Origin: Anatilimnocola floriformis
GTDB taxonomy: Bacteria > Planctomycetota > Planctomycetia > Pirellulales > Pirellulaceae
Direction: 5' to 3'
NCBI RefSeq assembly: GCF_024256385.1
Contig: NZ_JAMLFW010000002.1
Coordinates: 1-64,000 of the forward strand
DNA length: 64,000 bases
Shown here: positions 45,123 through 53,916 of the stretch, piece after piece
Position numbering within the stretch: the first letter of the stretch is position 1
How the letters are laid out: the number at the start of each line of letters is the position of its first letter
The notes under the pieces: generated by a model
Databases searched by the model: none
Told to the model about the DNA's origin: nothing
Seen by the model: the letters and a program-made list of their open reading frames with translations, nothing else
Translations under genes and position numbers: made by a program

Positions 45123-45731
45123 TTAGTGGCCACCCTGCGGCAGGTGCGCGACACTTTGGCCGGTGAGCATTTCGGCGGCCGGCAGGTCGCGAACAATCCA
45201 AAACGAGATCTGCCGCATCATCCAGGCAATCGCCGGCAGCAGCGGCGTGATGATCCACAGCAGCGCCTTATAGCGTTGGTAGTCGCGCAGAATAAATTCG
45301 ATCTCAGCCCAGCTTGAAAAATCAATTTCCAGCGTCACGATGAGCGCCACCAGCGCGGGAAGCGCCATCATCACTCCCAGCGAAGCCGGCAGGAGCAACA
45401 GTGTGAACATCGCCCGCCGCGCCGGCTGCGAAACGCCCGCCCGCGACAAAAAGCCCACTCCAAACAGCCACATGAGCGTGACAGCAAAGATCAAGAAGCT
45501 GAGCACGGCTGGGAACAACCGCTTCTGCTCCACGCCAATCCAGGTGACGCAAAAGCCGAGCGCCAGTTGCAACTGAAATAAGAGCCAGACGAAATCGGTG
45601 AGCAGAAACTGCGTCGGCGCCTGTAAGCGGCCACCTTGGGAGTTGATCGGCTCGAGCATCCAGCGGCCTAGCAGCGTCGCCACAACGACGAAATAAATCA
45701 GCAACAGCAATGCTGTGATCAAAAACTGCAT
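45123..45731 (-). CDS. Uncharacterised membrane protein
   Basis: 202 residues with about five membrane helices (FLITALLLLIYFVVVATLL, FVWLLFQLQLALGFCVTWI, FLIFAVTLMWLFGVGFL, LLLPASLGVMMALPALVALIV, LLWIITPLLPAIAWMM). No family recognised. It lies 147 bases from the FHA gene and 61 bases from the SDR gene, all on the minus strand. Confidence 0.6.
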   Translation of the reverse strand: MQFLITALLLLIYFVVVATLLGRWMLEPINSQGGRLQAPTQFLLTDFVWLLFQLQLALGFCVTWIGVEQKRLFPAVLSFLIFAVTLMWLFGVGFLSRAGVSQPARRAMFTLLLLPASLGVMMALPALVALIVTLEIDFSSWAEIEFILRDYQRYKALLWIITPLLPAIAWMMRQISFWIVRDLPAAEMLTGQSVAHLPQGGH

Positions 45732-45792
45732 GGATGGCCGCCGACGATGAGAACGAGAGGAGAAGAGAGTTCGGCAGAGGTTACGCTACATT

Positions 45793-46575
45793 CTACCACA
45801 GCGTGTATCCACCGTCGATCACGAGGCCAGCGCCGGTCATGTAGCGGCTGGCATCGCTGGCGAGATAAACGGCCAAAGGACCGAGATCCTGCGGCTCACC
45901 GTACTTCCCCATGGGAATCTGTTGCTGAAAAGTTTCGACCACTTCGGGATGCAACTTTTTCCATCGCTGATTCGGCTCGGTCATGAAGCCGCCAGGCAAG
46001 ATGGCGTTCACCGTAATGCCATGCGGCGCCCAATCGGCAGCCACCGCGCGGGTGAACTGCAGCACGGCGGCCTTCGCCGTTTCGTAGTGACGCCCTTCGA
46101 TCTTTCGGCCAGCGACCAGCGAGTTGATCGACGCAATGTTGATGATCCGGCCACCCTCGCCGCGGGCGAGCATCGCGCCGCCGATGAGCTTCGTACATAA
46201 GAAGGTGCTGGTCAGATTCAAATCCATCAGCTGCCGCCAGGTCTCCAGCGGCATCTCGTGCGTGGGGATGTTCTGCCGCCGGCCGCCGACATTGTTAATC
46301 AAAATATGAATGGGCCCATACTCGGCTAGCGCTCGTTCGCACGCGGCCTGACATTGCGCCATGTCGCCGACGTCGGTCTCGATCGTGAATGCCAGTCGGC
46401 CGAAGGCGCGAACGTCATCGGCGGTCTTATTCAAACTCTCCGGCTCACGGCCGAGCAAAATCACATCGGCCCCCGCATCAGCACAGGCGAGTGCCATTTC
46501 TCGGCCGAGGCCGCGACTGCCACCGGTGATGAGCAAGCGTTTGCCGGTGAGACGAAAGCGATCGAGGATGGTCAT
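45793..46575 (-). CDS. Short-chain dehydrogenase/reductase, gluconate-5-dehydrogenase-like
   Basis: About 260 residues from the ATG at 46575; an upstream in-frame ATG at 46641 adds 22 unlike residues. The NAD(P) loop GGSRGLG, NNVGGRRQN and the catalytic YETAK (Tyr near 156, Lys four later) are all present, plus GYTLW at the end. It resembles gluconate 5-dehydrogenase and 2-deoxy-D-gluconate 3-dehydrogenase. The exact substrate cannot be told. Confidence 0.87.
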   Translation of the reverse strand: MTILDRFRLTGKRLLITGGSRGLGREMALACADAGADVILLGREPESLNKTADDVRAFGRLAFTIETDVGDMAQCQAACERALAEYGPIHILINNVGGRRQNIPTHEMPLETWRQLMDLNLTSTFLCTKLIGGAMLARGEGGRIINIASINSLVAGRKIEGRHYETAKAAVLQFTRAVAADWAPHGITVNAILPGGFMTEPNQRWKKLHPEVVETFQQQIPMGKYGEPQDLGPLAVYLASDASRYMTGAGLVIDGGYTLW

Positions 46576-46664
46576 GGCAGGTTCCTGGGGAGAATTGGAA
46601 TCAATCCATCTATGAAGCAGTGTATAATTCGTAAGTTGCACTCGTCATAGTCGAGGAATTACGC

Positions 46665-46904
46665 ATGCCAACACTTTCGATCGCCGAAGTCCAAGCTCGC
46701 TTGCCGGAATTGATTGACCAGTTGCAGCCAGGGGAAGAACTGGTGATCACACGCAATGATCAGCCAGTCGCAAAGCTGGCGGTGCAAGGTGCACGTTCGG
46801 TTCCCGTGCCAGGATGGGGGCAAGGCATGGTAATTATTCATACTGAAGACGATGAGCATCTCCGCGACTTTGCGGAGTACATGCCAAGAACATTCCACTC
46901 GTGA
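46665..46904 (+). CDS. Phd/YefM-family antitoxin
   Basis: 79 residues. The pattern TLSIAEVQARLPELIDQLQPGEELVITRNDQPVAKLAVQG is the prevent-host-death/YefM DNA-binding antitoxin type. No toxin gene follows on this strand; the next gene is a sigma factor 77 bases on. It may be an orphan antitoxin or a regulator. The C-terminus (HTEDDEHLRDFAEYMPRTFHS) is where antitoxins of this family bind their toxin. Confidence 0.75.
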   Translation: MPTLSIAEVQARLPELIDQLQPGEELVITRNDQPVAKLAVQGARSVPVPGWGQGMVIIHTEDDEHLRDFAEYMPRTFHS

Positions 46905-46981
46905 GTGGCGATGTGGCTTTCGACGCTTACGCCGTACAGCGGCTGTGGTAGTTACGACTTGTTCTCTTCCGTGAGTTCCCC

Positions 46982-47566
46982 ATGTCCACCACGTCCGCCA
47001 GTTTGCTCGAACGGATTCGCCACGATCCCGCGGCCGAGCAATGGCAGACGCTGGTCGAACTCTACGATCCGCTCATTCGCGGTTGGCTCAAACGCCAAGC
47101 CGTGCTGGCCAACGATGCCGATGATCTGGTGCAGGACGTGCTCACCATCGTCGCGCGACGGCTGAAAGACTTCGAGCACAACAGCCGGCCCGGCGCGTTT
47201 CGCACCTGGCTGCGGACGATCACCATCAACTGCGTTCGCGATTTCTGGCGCTCGCGCAAACGCGAAAACGCCGGCGGTGCCGAAGTGCAACAGCTACTCG
47301 ATCAACTGGCCGATCCCAACAGCGGTCTGACGCAGGCCTGGGATCTCGAGCACGATCGCTTCGTCACGCAGCAGCTGCTCGCTCGACTTCGCAGCGAGTT
47401 TGAACCGGCCACTTGGCGCGCCTTCGAACGAGTCGCGCTCGACGGCGCGTCAGCAGCAACCGCGGCGAAAGAACTAAACCTCACCACCAACGCTGTCTTC
47501 ATCGCGAAGAGTCGCATCCTAGCGCGATTGCGACAGGAATCGCGCGGGTTGATTGATGAGGAGTAG
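46982..47566 (+). CDS. ECF-type RNA polymerase sigma factor
   Basis: 194 residues. Region 2 lies in the stretch NDADDLVQDVLTIVARRLKDFEHN..AFRTWLRTITINCVRDFWRSR, and region 4 in AATAAKELNLTTNAVFIAKSRILARLRQE. It resembles the planctomycete ECF group with a Glu/Arg-rich tail (RGLIDEE). No anti-sigma gene follows; the next plus-strand gene is the FHA/TPR gene at 48353, after a small minus-strand toxin-antitoxin pair. Confidence 0.88.
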   Translation: MSTTSASLLERIRHDPAAEQWQTLVELYDPLIRGWLKRQAVLANDADDLVQDVLTIVARRLKDFEHNSRPGAFRTWLRTITINCVRDFWRSRKRENAGGAEVQQLLDQLADPNSGLTQAWDLEHDRFVTQQLLARLRSEFEPATWRAFERVALDGASAATAAKELNLTTNAVFIAKSRILARLRQESRGLIDEE

Positions 47567-47583
47567 GATATGCAGTCACCCGC

Positions 47584-48003
47584 TTATGGCCACTCCGCCA
47601 GATCAATAATCGGATAATTCGGCAAAGCAGCAGCAAGTCGCGCATCTGCGGTAATTAGCTCGCAACCTTCTTTCTCAGCCAGCGCTACATACAAGCAGTC
47701 GTAGACGCCAATCCTCGCGTGAGTCGAAATTTCCATCGCTCGCGAGAGCAACGGCAGATGCGGGTGCAGAATGGGCGCAACCGCCAGTACGTCGACTAGT
47801 CTGACGATTGATTCCAAATGGGGAACAAGGCCGCGACGTTCGGCCTTCGACAAGGCGTGCGCGACTTCCACGGGGAAAACGTCTGGCGCGATGAACTCAT
47901 GGATCTGCTTGAGAAAGTCATCTCGCAATGAGAGGGCTCTAAGAGAGTCACTTTCGGGGAGCACCCATTTGATCGCGATGTTCGAATCAAGAACGAACTT
48001 CAT
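47584..48003 (-). CDS. PIN-domain toxin (VapC-like)
   Basis: 139 residues with the acidic PIN active site: D6 (VLDSNIAIKW), E46 (VEVAHAL), D in YDCLYVALAEKEG and D in TADARLAAAL. PIN proteins are Mg2+-dependent RNases. The start overlaps the stop of the small upstream gene by 4 bases, the usual toxin-antitoxin arrangement. Confidence 0.85.
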   Translation of the reverse strand: MKFVLDSNIAIKWVLPESDSLRALSLRDDFLKQIHEFIAPDVFPVEVAHALSKAERRGLVPHLESIVRLVDVLAVAPILHPHLPLLSRAMEISTHARIGVYDCLYVALAEKEGCELITADARLAAALPNYPIIDLAEWP

Positions 48004-48194
48004 TGGTCGCGGGCATTTCGGATCAACTCAACTGCGACAGCTATCGTCCCGATCTTATTTCGCAATTCTTCACGCATGCGATCCATCCGCTCCGCAGCTT
48101 TCTCGGCGGCGTCAGCATCATGAACACCGGCCTGTATGCGAGTGATCGCTTCATGAAGTTGATTGACGGCGCTGGTGGTTGTATCGATGGTCAT
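48000..48194 (-). CDS. Candidate antitoxin paired with a PIN toxin
   Basis: 64 residues, Glu/Asp/Arg-rich (IQAGVHDADAAEKAAERMDRMREELRNKIGTIAVAVELI). No DNA-binding domain is clear, so it is not a standard VapB. It is called an antitoxin because it overlaps the PIN gene by 4 bases and is expressed first. It may also be an unrelated small protein. Confidence 0.6.
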   Translation of the reverse strand: MTIDTTTSAVNQLHEAITRIQAGVHDADAAEKAAERMDRMREELRNKIGTIAVAVELIRNARDQ

Positions 48195-48352
48195 AACTTA
48201 ATTCTGGACCAGGAGCTGTCGATGTCAACTGCGAATCGGTCAAATCGCCGCACCGGATAATTTCTTCTTTTCTTCCCCACAGTTGACAAGCAATGCCGCG
48301 GGAGAGCGAATAGAGAAGGATCAGACCGATTGTTTCATCTCTGGATGGGCTC

Positions 48353-49765
48353 ATGTTTGCTGCGTGGCGGTTCAAGCTGAAAGAGGCCGAGACTGCGCTC
48401 ACGCAGGGGCGGTTGGAACATGCTGCTGCCATTCTGCAGGCCGATGAGCTGCTGACGTATCTCCCCATCAAGCAAATGCTGGCACAGGTGGCCGTTGCTG
48501 CTGGCAAGCGGGCGGCGGAGCGGAGCGAACGAGGAGAATTTGACGCGGCCTGGCGCGATTTGGAACAAAGCAAGCAATGGGCCGGTGAGACGAATGAATT
48601 TCTCGCAGCGGAGCGGGGCGTTGTCGATGCCGCGCTGGCCGATGTCGTCCGTTCATTGGCGGCCGATGACTCGAATGGCGCGCTCGCGCGGATCGATGCT
48701 CTCGCTCGTCGTCAGGTGAAGATCGGCACGCTCGATTCGCTGCGCGAAGTCGCCCGTCGGCTGCAATCGGCCAGCAAACTGCGAGAGCGGGCGATTTTCG
48801 CCGAAGCCATCGAGCAACTACAAGCGGCCGTGGCGATTCGTCCCGATCTGCCGCAACTCGAAGAGCTGCTGAAAAGAGCACGCGAGGCGAGCGAGCAAAG
48901 TCGCGTCGCCCAAGAGCAACTGCATGTTGCGCTGGCAACCAACGATTGGACGCAAACGCTGAGTCTCGCCGAGCAGATCTTGCAGATCTCGCCGCAGTGC
49001 CGACTGGCTCGCAATGCGCGGCGGCAGGCTTGGTCGGAAGTTGGCGGACAACTGGGCGATTCGCGTGTGGCCCGCGATACGCAACCCTGGTCCTCGTCAC
49101 TGCGACGCAATCGTGACGATGAAGATGAAGGCACTAGCGGCGCGAGATTCTTATTGTGGGTCGATGCTGTCGGCGGTTATCTCGTCTGTCTCGGCGATGA
49201 AATCGTCATCGGCCAATCGCATCCGGGCAATCAAGTCGACGTGCCGATCCAAGCCGATATTCGCCGCCGGCATGTCAGCATCCGTCGCCAAGGCGAAGGC
49301 TACGTTCTCGATCCGCTGGCAGCGAACGAAAACTTCGCTGGCGCCGCGGCCCAGCGACAGGGACGAGTGCGGATCGACGGCAAAGAAATCAAAGCACCGG
49401 CCCTGCTGAACGACGGCGATGAATTCGAACTGGGCGAAGGAGTGCGTCTGCGATTCCGCAAACCGCACGCCCTCAGTGCTTCGGCTCGGCTGGAAATTTT
49501 GAGCAGTCATCGTACGCACCCGTTCGCCGATGCGGTGCTGCTAATGGCAGAATCGGCCGTCCTCGGACCGAAGTGGCAGAACCATGTCATCTGCCGCGAC
49601 TGGGCGACCGATGTCGTGCTCTATCGCCAGGAAGAAAACCTCTTCTGCCGGGCGATGGAGTCCCTGGAGATCGACGGCCGGCTGCAGGAAGGCCGCGGTC
49701 GCCTCAGCGTCCGTTCGCGGATCGTCGGGCCGGACTTTTCGCTCAGTTTGGAACCGGTGGGCTAG
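48353..49765 (+). CDS. TPR-like helical protein with a degenerate FHA domain
   Basis: 470 residues. The N-terminal two thirds are Ala/Glu-rich helical repeats (FKLKEAETALTQGRLEHAAAIL, AIEQLQAAVAIRPDLPQLEEL, QTLSLAEQILQISPQCRLARN) like TPRs. From about 265 an FHA-like domain follows: GDEIVIGQSHPGNQVDVPIQADIRRRHVSIRRQGEGYVLDP. Its usual S-x-x-H is RRRHVSI and its N-G loop is weak, so phosphothreonine binding is uncertain. A hairpin ends the gene. It may bind the kinase at 50169. A TTGACA at 48283 could be its -35 box, but I find no good -10. Confidence 0.72.
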   Translation: MFAAWRFKLKEAETALTQGRLEHAAAILQADELLTYLPIKQMLAQVAVAAGKRAAERSERGEFDAAWRDLEQSKQWAGETNEFLAAERGVVDAALADVVRSLAADDSNGALARIDALARRQVKIGTLDSLREVARRLQSASKLRERAIFAEAIEQLQAAVAIRPDLPQLEELLKRAREASEQSRVAQEQLHVALATNDWTQTLSLAEQILQISPQCRLARNARRQAWSEVGGQLGDSRVARDTQPWSSSLRRNRDDEDEGTSGARFLLWVDAVGGYLVCLGDEIVIGQSHPGNQVDVPIQADIRRRHVSIRRQGEGYVLDPLAANENFAGAAAQRQGRVRIDGKEIKAPALLNDGDEFELGEGVRLRFRKPHALSASARLEILSSHRTHPFADAVLLMAESAVLGPKWQNHVICRDWATDVVLYRQEENLFCRAMESLEIDGRLQEGRGRLSVRSRIVGPDFSLSLEPVG

Positions 49766-49774
49766 AAAGAGGTT

Positions 49775-49842
49775 AGGGGCCAGAGATTAGAGGCTAGAGA
49801 GGCAGGAACGACAGCACTCCTCACCTCTAATCTCTAGCCCCT
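49775..49842. repeat. Long stem-loop downstream of the FHA/TPR gene
   Basis: AGGGGCCAGAGATTAGAGG (49775-49793) pairs with CCTCTAATCTCTAGCCCCT (49824-49842) across a 30-base loop. It is followed by TTCTCTCC and not by a real T-run. It probably ends transcription of the upstream gene or is a small mobile element. Confidence 0.6.
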
Positions 49843-50058
49843 TTCTCTCCCGCAAGTTCGATTAACCGCAAACGGGAGCTTCACTTACGTCAAATCCGAG
49901 GGAGGGCCAGTTCGCTCCTTGAAACGCCGCCGCTGCCGGCGGAGTAGAACTTATGAAGATCCGCTGCGCGCCGATTTTGCCGATTCCGGCGGTCAGCCGC
50001 CAAGATTTTCGTCGCCAGGGCGAACACCTAAGCACAGAATTGGTCTGTAGGTTGAATT

Positions 50059-50120
50059 GCCGGCTACAGCCGGCTGAACTGCAATCGCTCACAAAGATCG
50101 GCTGAAGCCGGGACTCCAGC
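50059..50120. repeat. GCCGGCTACAGCCGGC-type hairpins
   Basis: GCCGGCTACAGCCGGC at 50059-50074 forms a hairpin, followed by CGGCTGAAGCCG near 50099. It belongs to the same family as the CCACCGGCTTCAGCCGGTGG element near 40714. It lies about 50 bases before the kinase start. Confidence 0.5.
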
Positions 50121-50168
50121 GATGGCAGAATCAATGATCCGCCCACGGGATCAGAAGAAAGTGGACCG

Positions 50169-52277
50169 ATGAATTCGCGAGCCGCCACCATGTCCGCCGA
50201 CAACGAGAACAACGCTGACAAGCCTGCCGGTCTGTCGGCGGGCGTGCCCGTTGCGAAACCAACCGGCGGCATCAAATTTACCTTCGCCAGCGGTACGCGC
50301 CCGTTCGATGGCTTTACGCTCAAGCGCGGCATTGGTCGCGGCGGTTTCGGCGAAGTCTATTTCGCCACGACCGACGCGGGCAAGGAACTTGCGCTCAAGC
50401 ATGTCGAGCGCAACTTGGAGGTCGAGCTGCGCGGCGCGAGCCAGTGCCTCAATCTCAAGCACCCGAACCTCATCGACCTGTACGACATTCGTTACGACGA
50501 CCACGGCGACGCCTGGATCGTGATGGAATATGTCGCCGGGCCGAGTTTGAAAGACGTTCTCGATCGCAACCCGAACGGCTTGCCGCGCGACCAGGTTGAG
50601 TTTTGGTTCCGCGGCATCGCGGCGGGCACGGCGTATCTGCACGACCACGGTTTGATTCACCGCGACCTGAAGCCGGGGAACATCTTCGAGGACCAGGACT
50701 ACGTCAAGGTCGGCGACTACGGCCTGAGCAAATTCATTTCGACCAGCCGTCGCAGCGGTCAGACAGAGAGCGTCGGCACCTTCCATTACATGGCCCCCGA
50801 AATCGGCAAGGGTGTGTATGGCAAGGAAATCGACATCTACGCGCTGGGCGTGATCCTGTACGAACTGTTGACTGGCCGCGTGCCGTTCGATGGCGAGAGC
50901 AGCCAAGAGATCATCATGAAGCACCTCACGGCAGATCCCGATCTGACCGCGGTGCCAGCCTCGTATCGCGCGGTGATTCAACGGGCTTTGCTCAAGGATC
51001 CCGAAAAGCGTTTCGCCAGCGTGAGCGAAATGCTCGCCGCGATGAATACGGAAACCCCTGTTGCCAAGGGCGTCAACCACAGCAGGCCGACTGCCTTCGC
51101 GCAGCCCGTGGTGATTGCGGCCCCGGTGCAGGCTCCTGCCAACGACTCACCGATGTATATCGGCGACGACGAACGCGAAATGCAGTTCGGCCCGATGCAA
51201 CAATCGCGACACAGCCAACGGCCGCGCGTCATCCCAACTTCGATGACGGCGATTCCCGTGGCCACGCCCGTGCAGCCGACCGAACCGATCGCGCAAGCGA
51301 TGTTCGCCGGCGGCAATCGTCTCGCGCAGTGGTGGAACCACGGCAGCATGAATACGCCCGTGAAAGTGGCGCTCATCCTGGCCGTGACCGTACTCGCTGT
51401 CTTCAACGGCTTTTGGCTGGTGCCAGTGCTCATCGCGCTGGCCGCCGTGTATGTGCTGTATCTCGGCGTCCGGATGCTCGCGCTCGCGGGTAAGGGACCG
51501 CCGACCGCCGTGCCGGCTCCCGCGCCTGCGACGACCGTGCAACCCGCGCTGCAGAACCGTTCGCGCAAGCCACTGACCATCGAACAACTGGGGCGTCACG
51601 CGTTGACGATGAAGACCGGCGGCGATCGCGCGGGCGAACTCTCGGGTTCGATGCTCGCCTCGGCGCTGATCTCAGCCGTCCTCTGCTTTGTGATCATGAT
51701 CGTCAACCATGAGGATCTGCACCACGGCGGCATCGGCACCTGGAACTTCTTCACCTGGCTCACGCTCACGGCGACGGCGGGTTCGTGGCTGGTGCTCGTC
51801 GCCGGCAAGTTCTGGGAGCCGCGCGCCGGTGAGCCGTGGAAACGGCGGTTTGCTCAGCTGGTTCTCGGCCTTGGTCTGGCCGGATTTTCATTCCTCGCCA
51901 GCCAAGTGTTGATGGTCGGCACTTCGGCGGGTCACGCCTTTCATGCTCAAGATATCAGCGAATCGCTGGCCAGTCGCAGCATGTATGACTCCAGCGGTGT
52001 GCCGGGACTGACTGCGTTTCTGGCGTACTTTGCCGCCGTGTTTGCCACGGTGGGTTGGTGGAAACAAACCGATCCGCTCCGCACATCGCGGCTGCAAGTC
52101 GGTCCGCTCGTCGTGACTTTGCTCGCGGCCTTTTTGTGGAGCCTGGCTTGGCCGTTCCCGCAACCGTGGGGCGTGATGCTGATCGGCGCGATCAGCGTCA
52201 GCGTGCAACTGTCGGCGGCGTGGTTTACGCCGCAGGATCGCACTGCGCTGAAGACGAATGCGGGCTTGAGGACGTAG
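50169..52277 (+). CDS. Membrane-associated Ser/Thr protein kinase
   Basis: 702 residues. The kinase domain is at about 47-300: glycine loop GRGGFGEV (56-63), ATP-binding Lys77 (LALKHVE), catalytic HRDLKPGN (164-171), VGDYGLS with D183 where DFG is normal, APE (209-211) and DIYALGVILYELLTGRVPF. The middle is a Pro-rich linker, and the C-terminal half has several membrane helices (LILAVTVLAVFNGFWLVPVLIALAAVYVLY-type at 398-440, then a group near 485-700). It is likely a Hanks-type kinase signalling across the membrane. The kinase precedes a membrane protein, an ECF sigma factor and an anti-sigma-like protein on the same strand. Confidence 0.9.
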   Translation: MNSRAATMSADNENNADKPAGLSAGVPVAKPTGGIKFTFASGTRPFDGFTLKRGIGRGGFGEVYFATTDAGKELALKHVERNLEVELRGASQCLNLKHPNLIDLYDIRYDDHGDAWIVMEYVAGPSLKDVLDRNPNGLPRDQVEFWFRGIAAGTAYLHDHGLIHRDLKPGNIFEDQDYVKVGDYGLSKFISTSRRSGQTESVGTFHYMAPEIGKGVYGKEIDIYALGVILYELLTGRVPFDGESSQEIIMKHLTADPDLTAVPASYRAVIQRALLKDPEKRFASVSEMLAAMNTETPVAKGVNHSRPTAFAQPVVIAAPVQAPANDSPMYIGDDEREMQFGPMQQSRHSQRPRVIPTSMTAIPVATPVQPTEPIAQAMFAGGNRLAQWWNHGSMNTPVKVALILAVTVLAVFNGFWLVPVLIALAAVYVLYLGVRMLALAGKGPPTAVPAPAPATTVQPALQNRSRKPLTIEQLGRHALTMKTGGDRAGELSGSMLASALISAVLCFVIMIVNHEDLHHGGIGTWNFFTWLTLTATAGSWLVLVAGKFWEPRAGEPWKRRFAQLVLGLGLAGFSFLASQVLMVGTSAGHAFHAQDISESLASRSMYDSSGVPGLTAFLAYFAAVFATVGWWKQTDPLRTSRLQVGPLVVTLLAAFLWSLAWPFPQPWGVMLIGAISVSVQLSAAWFTPQDRTALKTNAGLRT

Positions 52278-52333
52278 GGACCATTGCAGATTTAAGATTG
52301 CAGATTGCAGGTTGAATTCGGAGGAAGAACGTT

Positions 52334-53218
52334 ATGGAAATTTTCATCATTGTCGCTCTGCTGAGCCTGGCCGTGGCGGTTCAACCGTTGGCTGCGAAGC
52401 GTTTGCCGCCGCTGGTGCATGGCGCGCTCGGTTCGCTCTGCGTTGCCTTGTCACTCGGTCTCACAGCTTTGTTTGCCGGCGGCTTTGTCATGTCTTCGCC
52501 CGTTCGCGCTGCGTTGCCCGATGTCGATCGTCCTGCGCCGAAAGAAAAGGCATCGCCGTCGCCCGCAGTTACGCCGAAGCAAACTCCCGATGATGAAAGT
52601 CGGTTCTTCGAGCAACCGACCGAATCCTCGGATATCGAAATCAGCACGCCGCCCGATGGCGTGATCATTCCGCCGGGCCGGCCTTCGTGGGTCGAAGCAT
52701 TGCCGATCCGCGAGGGGAGTGTGCACATGACTTCGGTTTGCTCCGATCCGCATTCGACGCAGCGCGAAGCCATGCTGGCCCTCGATGCCAAGCTCCGCGC
52801 CGCGACCTCGGAATACATTGGCGAGTATCTGCAATCGGAACTCGCGCCGCAGCTGATCCGTTTCAGCTTGCCCGAGATCAAGCAGAAGCTGTTGCACACC
52901 AACGGGCTGTATCAAGAGAAGATCACGGTCTCGATCGGCGCGATGCATCAGGTGCATGCAAAGCTCGAGTTCGACAAGGAGTTTCGCGAGTTGCTCGATC
53001 GCAAATGGGGCGAGCTCACCGCGACTTATCGCCTGGCCGAGACCGGCCTGGTGATGGGAGGCGTGCTGCTGCTGCTCGCTACCGTGTTTGGTTACTTCCG
53101 TCTCGATAACGCGACGCGGGGTTACTATACGGGCCGCTTGCAGTTCATGGCTGCCGCAGCGATACTGGCCATCGTAGCCACCGGCGCCATGGTTTCGCGG
53201 TGGATTCACTGGTTGTAA
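52334..53218 (+). CDS. Membrane protein of the kinase/sigma block
   Basis: 294 residues. An N-terminal membrane helix pair (FIIVALLSLAVAVQPL and ALGSLCVALSLGLTALFAGGFV) is followed by a Pro/Glu-rich part and a region of about 120 residues with a coiled helical character (EAMLALDAKLRAATSEYIGEYLQ and LPEIKQKLLHTN). Two more membrane helices lie near 235-290. No family recognised. It lies 57 bases from the kinase and 21 bases from the sigma gene, so they are probably one operon. Confidence 0.68.
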   Translation: MEIFIIVALLSLAVAVQPLAAKRLPPLVHGALGSLCVALSLGLTALFAGGFVMSSPVRAALPDVDRPAPKEKASPSPAVTPKQTPDDESRFFEQPTESSDIEISTPPDGVIIPPGRPSWVEALPIREGSVHMTSVCSDPHSTQREAMLALDAKLRAATSEYIGEYLQSELAPQLIRFSLPEIKQKLLHTNGLYQEKITVSIGAMHQVHAKLEFDKEFRELLDRKWGELTATYRLAETGLVMGGVLLLLATVFGYFRLDNATRGYYTGRLQFMAAAAILAIVATGAMVSRWIHWL

Positions 53219-53238
53219 GCGTTTCGTAGGACGGACTT

Positions 53239-53916
53239 TTGTTCCGCCTTACCTCTTCAGGATCACTTGCTTTGGCCGATGCCGACACGCTCCTCATCGA
53301 TCGCATCCGTCAGGGCGAAGCTGCAGCTTGGACCGATCTGATTGCCCGTTATGAAGGACGGCTTCTCGCGTTTGTCGAAAGCCGCCTCGGCCGCCGCGCA
53401 CCCAGCGAAGACATCGTGCAAGAAGCTTTCCTCGGCTTCCTCAACAGCCTGCCGAACTTCGACGGCAAACGGCCGCTCGAAGGCTATCTGTTTTCGATCT
53501 GTGCCTACAAACTGACCGATCACTTGCGCCGCGAAGGCCGCCGCCCCGCCGTGCCGCTGTCGAGCAGCAACGACTCTTCGGGCGAATGGCACATCGCCGG
53601 CAGCGAACGCCCGGCCAGCAGCATCGCCCGCAGTGGTGAACGCAAAGACCTCGAAGAAAAAGCCGTCACCGCCGCCCTCCGCGATCAAATCGAACGCTGG
53701 GCCGAAAAAGGTGAATGGCAGAAGTTGATGTGCGCTGAACTGCTCTTTGTCCGCGGCTGGGCCAACAAAGAAGTCGCCGAAGAACTCGGCCTCAGCGAGC
53801 AGCAAGTCGCCAATTACAAGTTCGACTTCATCGCTCGTTTGCGGACGATGGTGCAGAAGCAAGAACTGTCGGCTGAAGTTTTTCCGGAGCTTGCCGACGA
53901 GGAGTCGCAACCATGA
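53239..53916 (+). CDS. ECF-type RNA polymerase sigma factor
   Basis: 225 residues, TTG start at 53239; a later start is possible. Region 2: AWTDLIARYEGRLLAFVESRLGRRAPSEDIVQEAFLGFLNSLPNFDGKRPLEGYLFSICAYKLTDHLRRE. Region 4: LSEQQVANYKFDFIARLRTM, following KEVAEELGLSE. The acidic tail is unassigned. Its stop overlaps the ATG of the anti-sigma-like gene by 4 bases, so the two are translationally coupled. Confidence 0.87.
   Translation: MFRLTSSGSLALADADTLLIDRIRQGEAAAWTDLIARYEGRLLAFVESRLGRRAPSEDIVQEAFLGFLNSLPNFDGKRPLEGYLFSICAYKLTDHLRREGRRPAVPLSSSNDSSGEWHIAGSERPASSIARSGERKDLEEKAVTAALRDQIERWAEKGEWQKLMCAELLFVRGWANKEVAEELGLSEQQVANYKFDFIARLRTMVQKQELSAEVFPELADEESQP

Larger units (their letters stand above)
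49766..50168. other. Intergenic region with hairpins
   Basis: About 400 bases without a convincing gene. Contains a perfect long hairpin after the FHA/TPR gene (49775-49842) and a GCCGGCTACAGCCGGC hairpin near 50059 with a related CGGCTGAAGCCG at 50100. The kinase gene starts at 50169. Confidence 0.55.

Noticed and set aside
48283-48313. TTGACA near the FHA/TPR gene
   Set aside because: The -35 box is perfect but no -10 box lies at a proper distance; too weak to call as a promoter.
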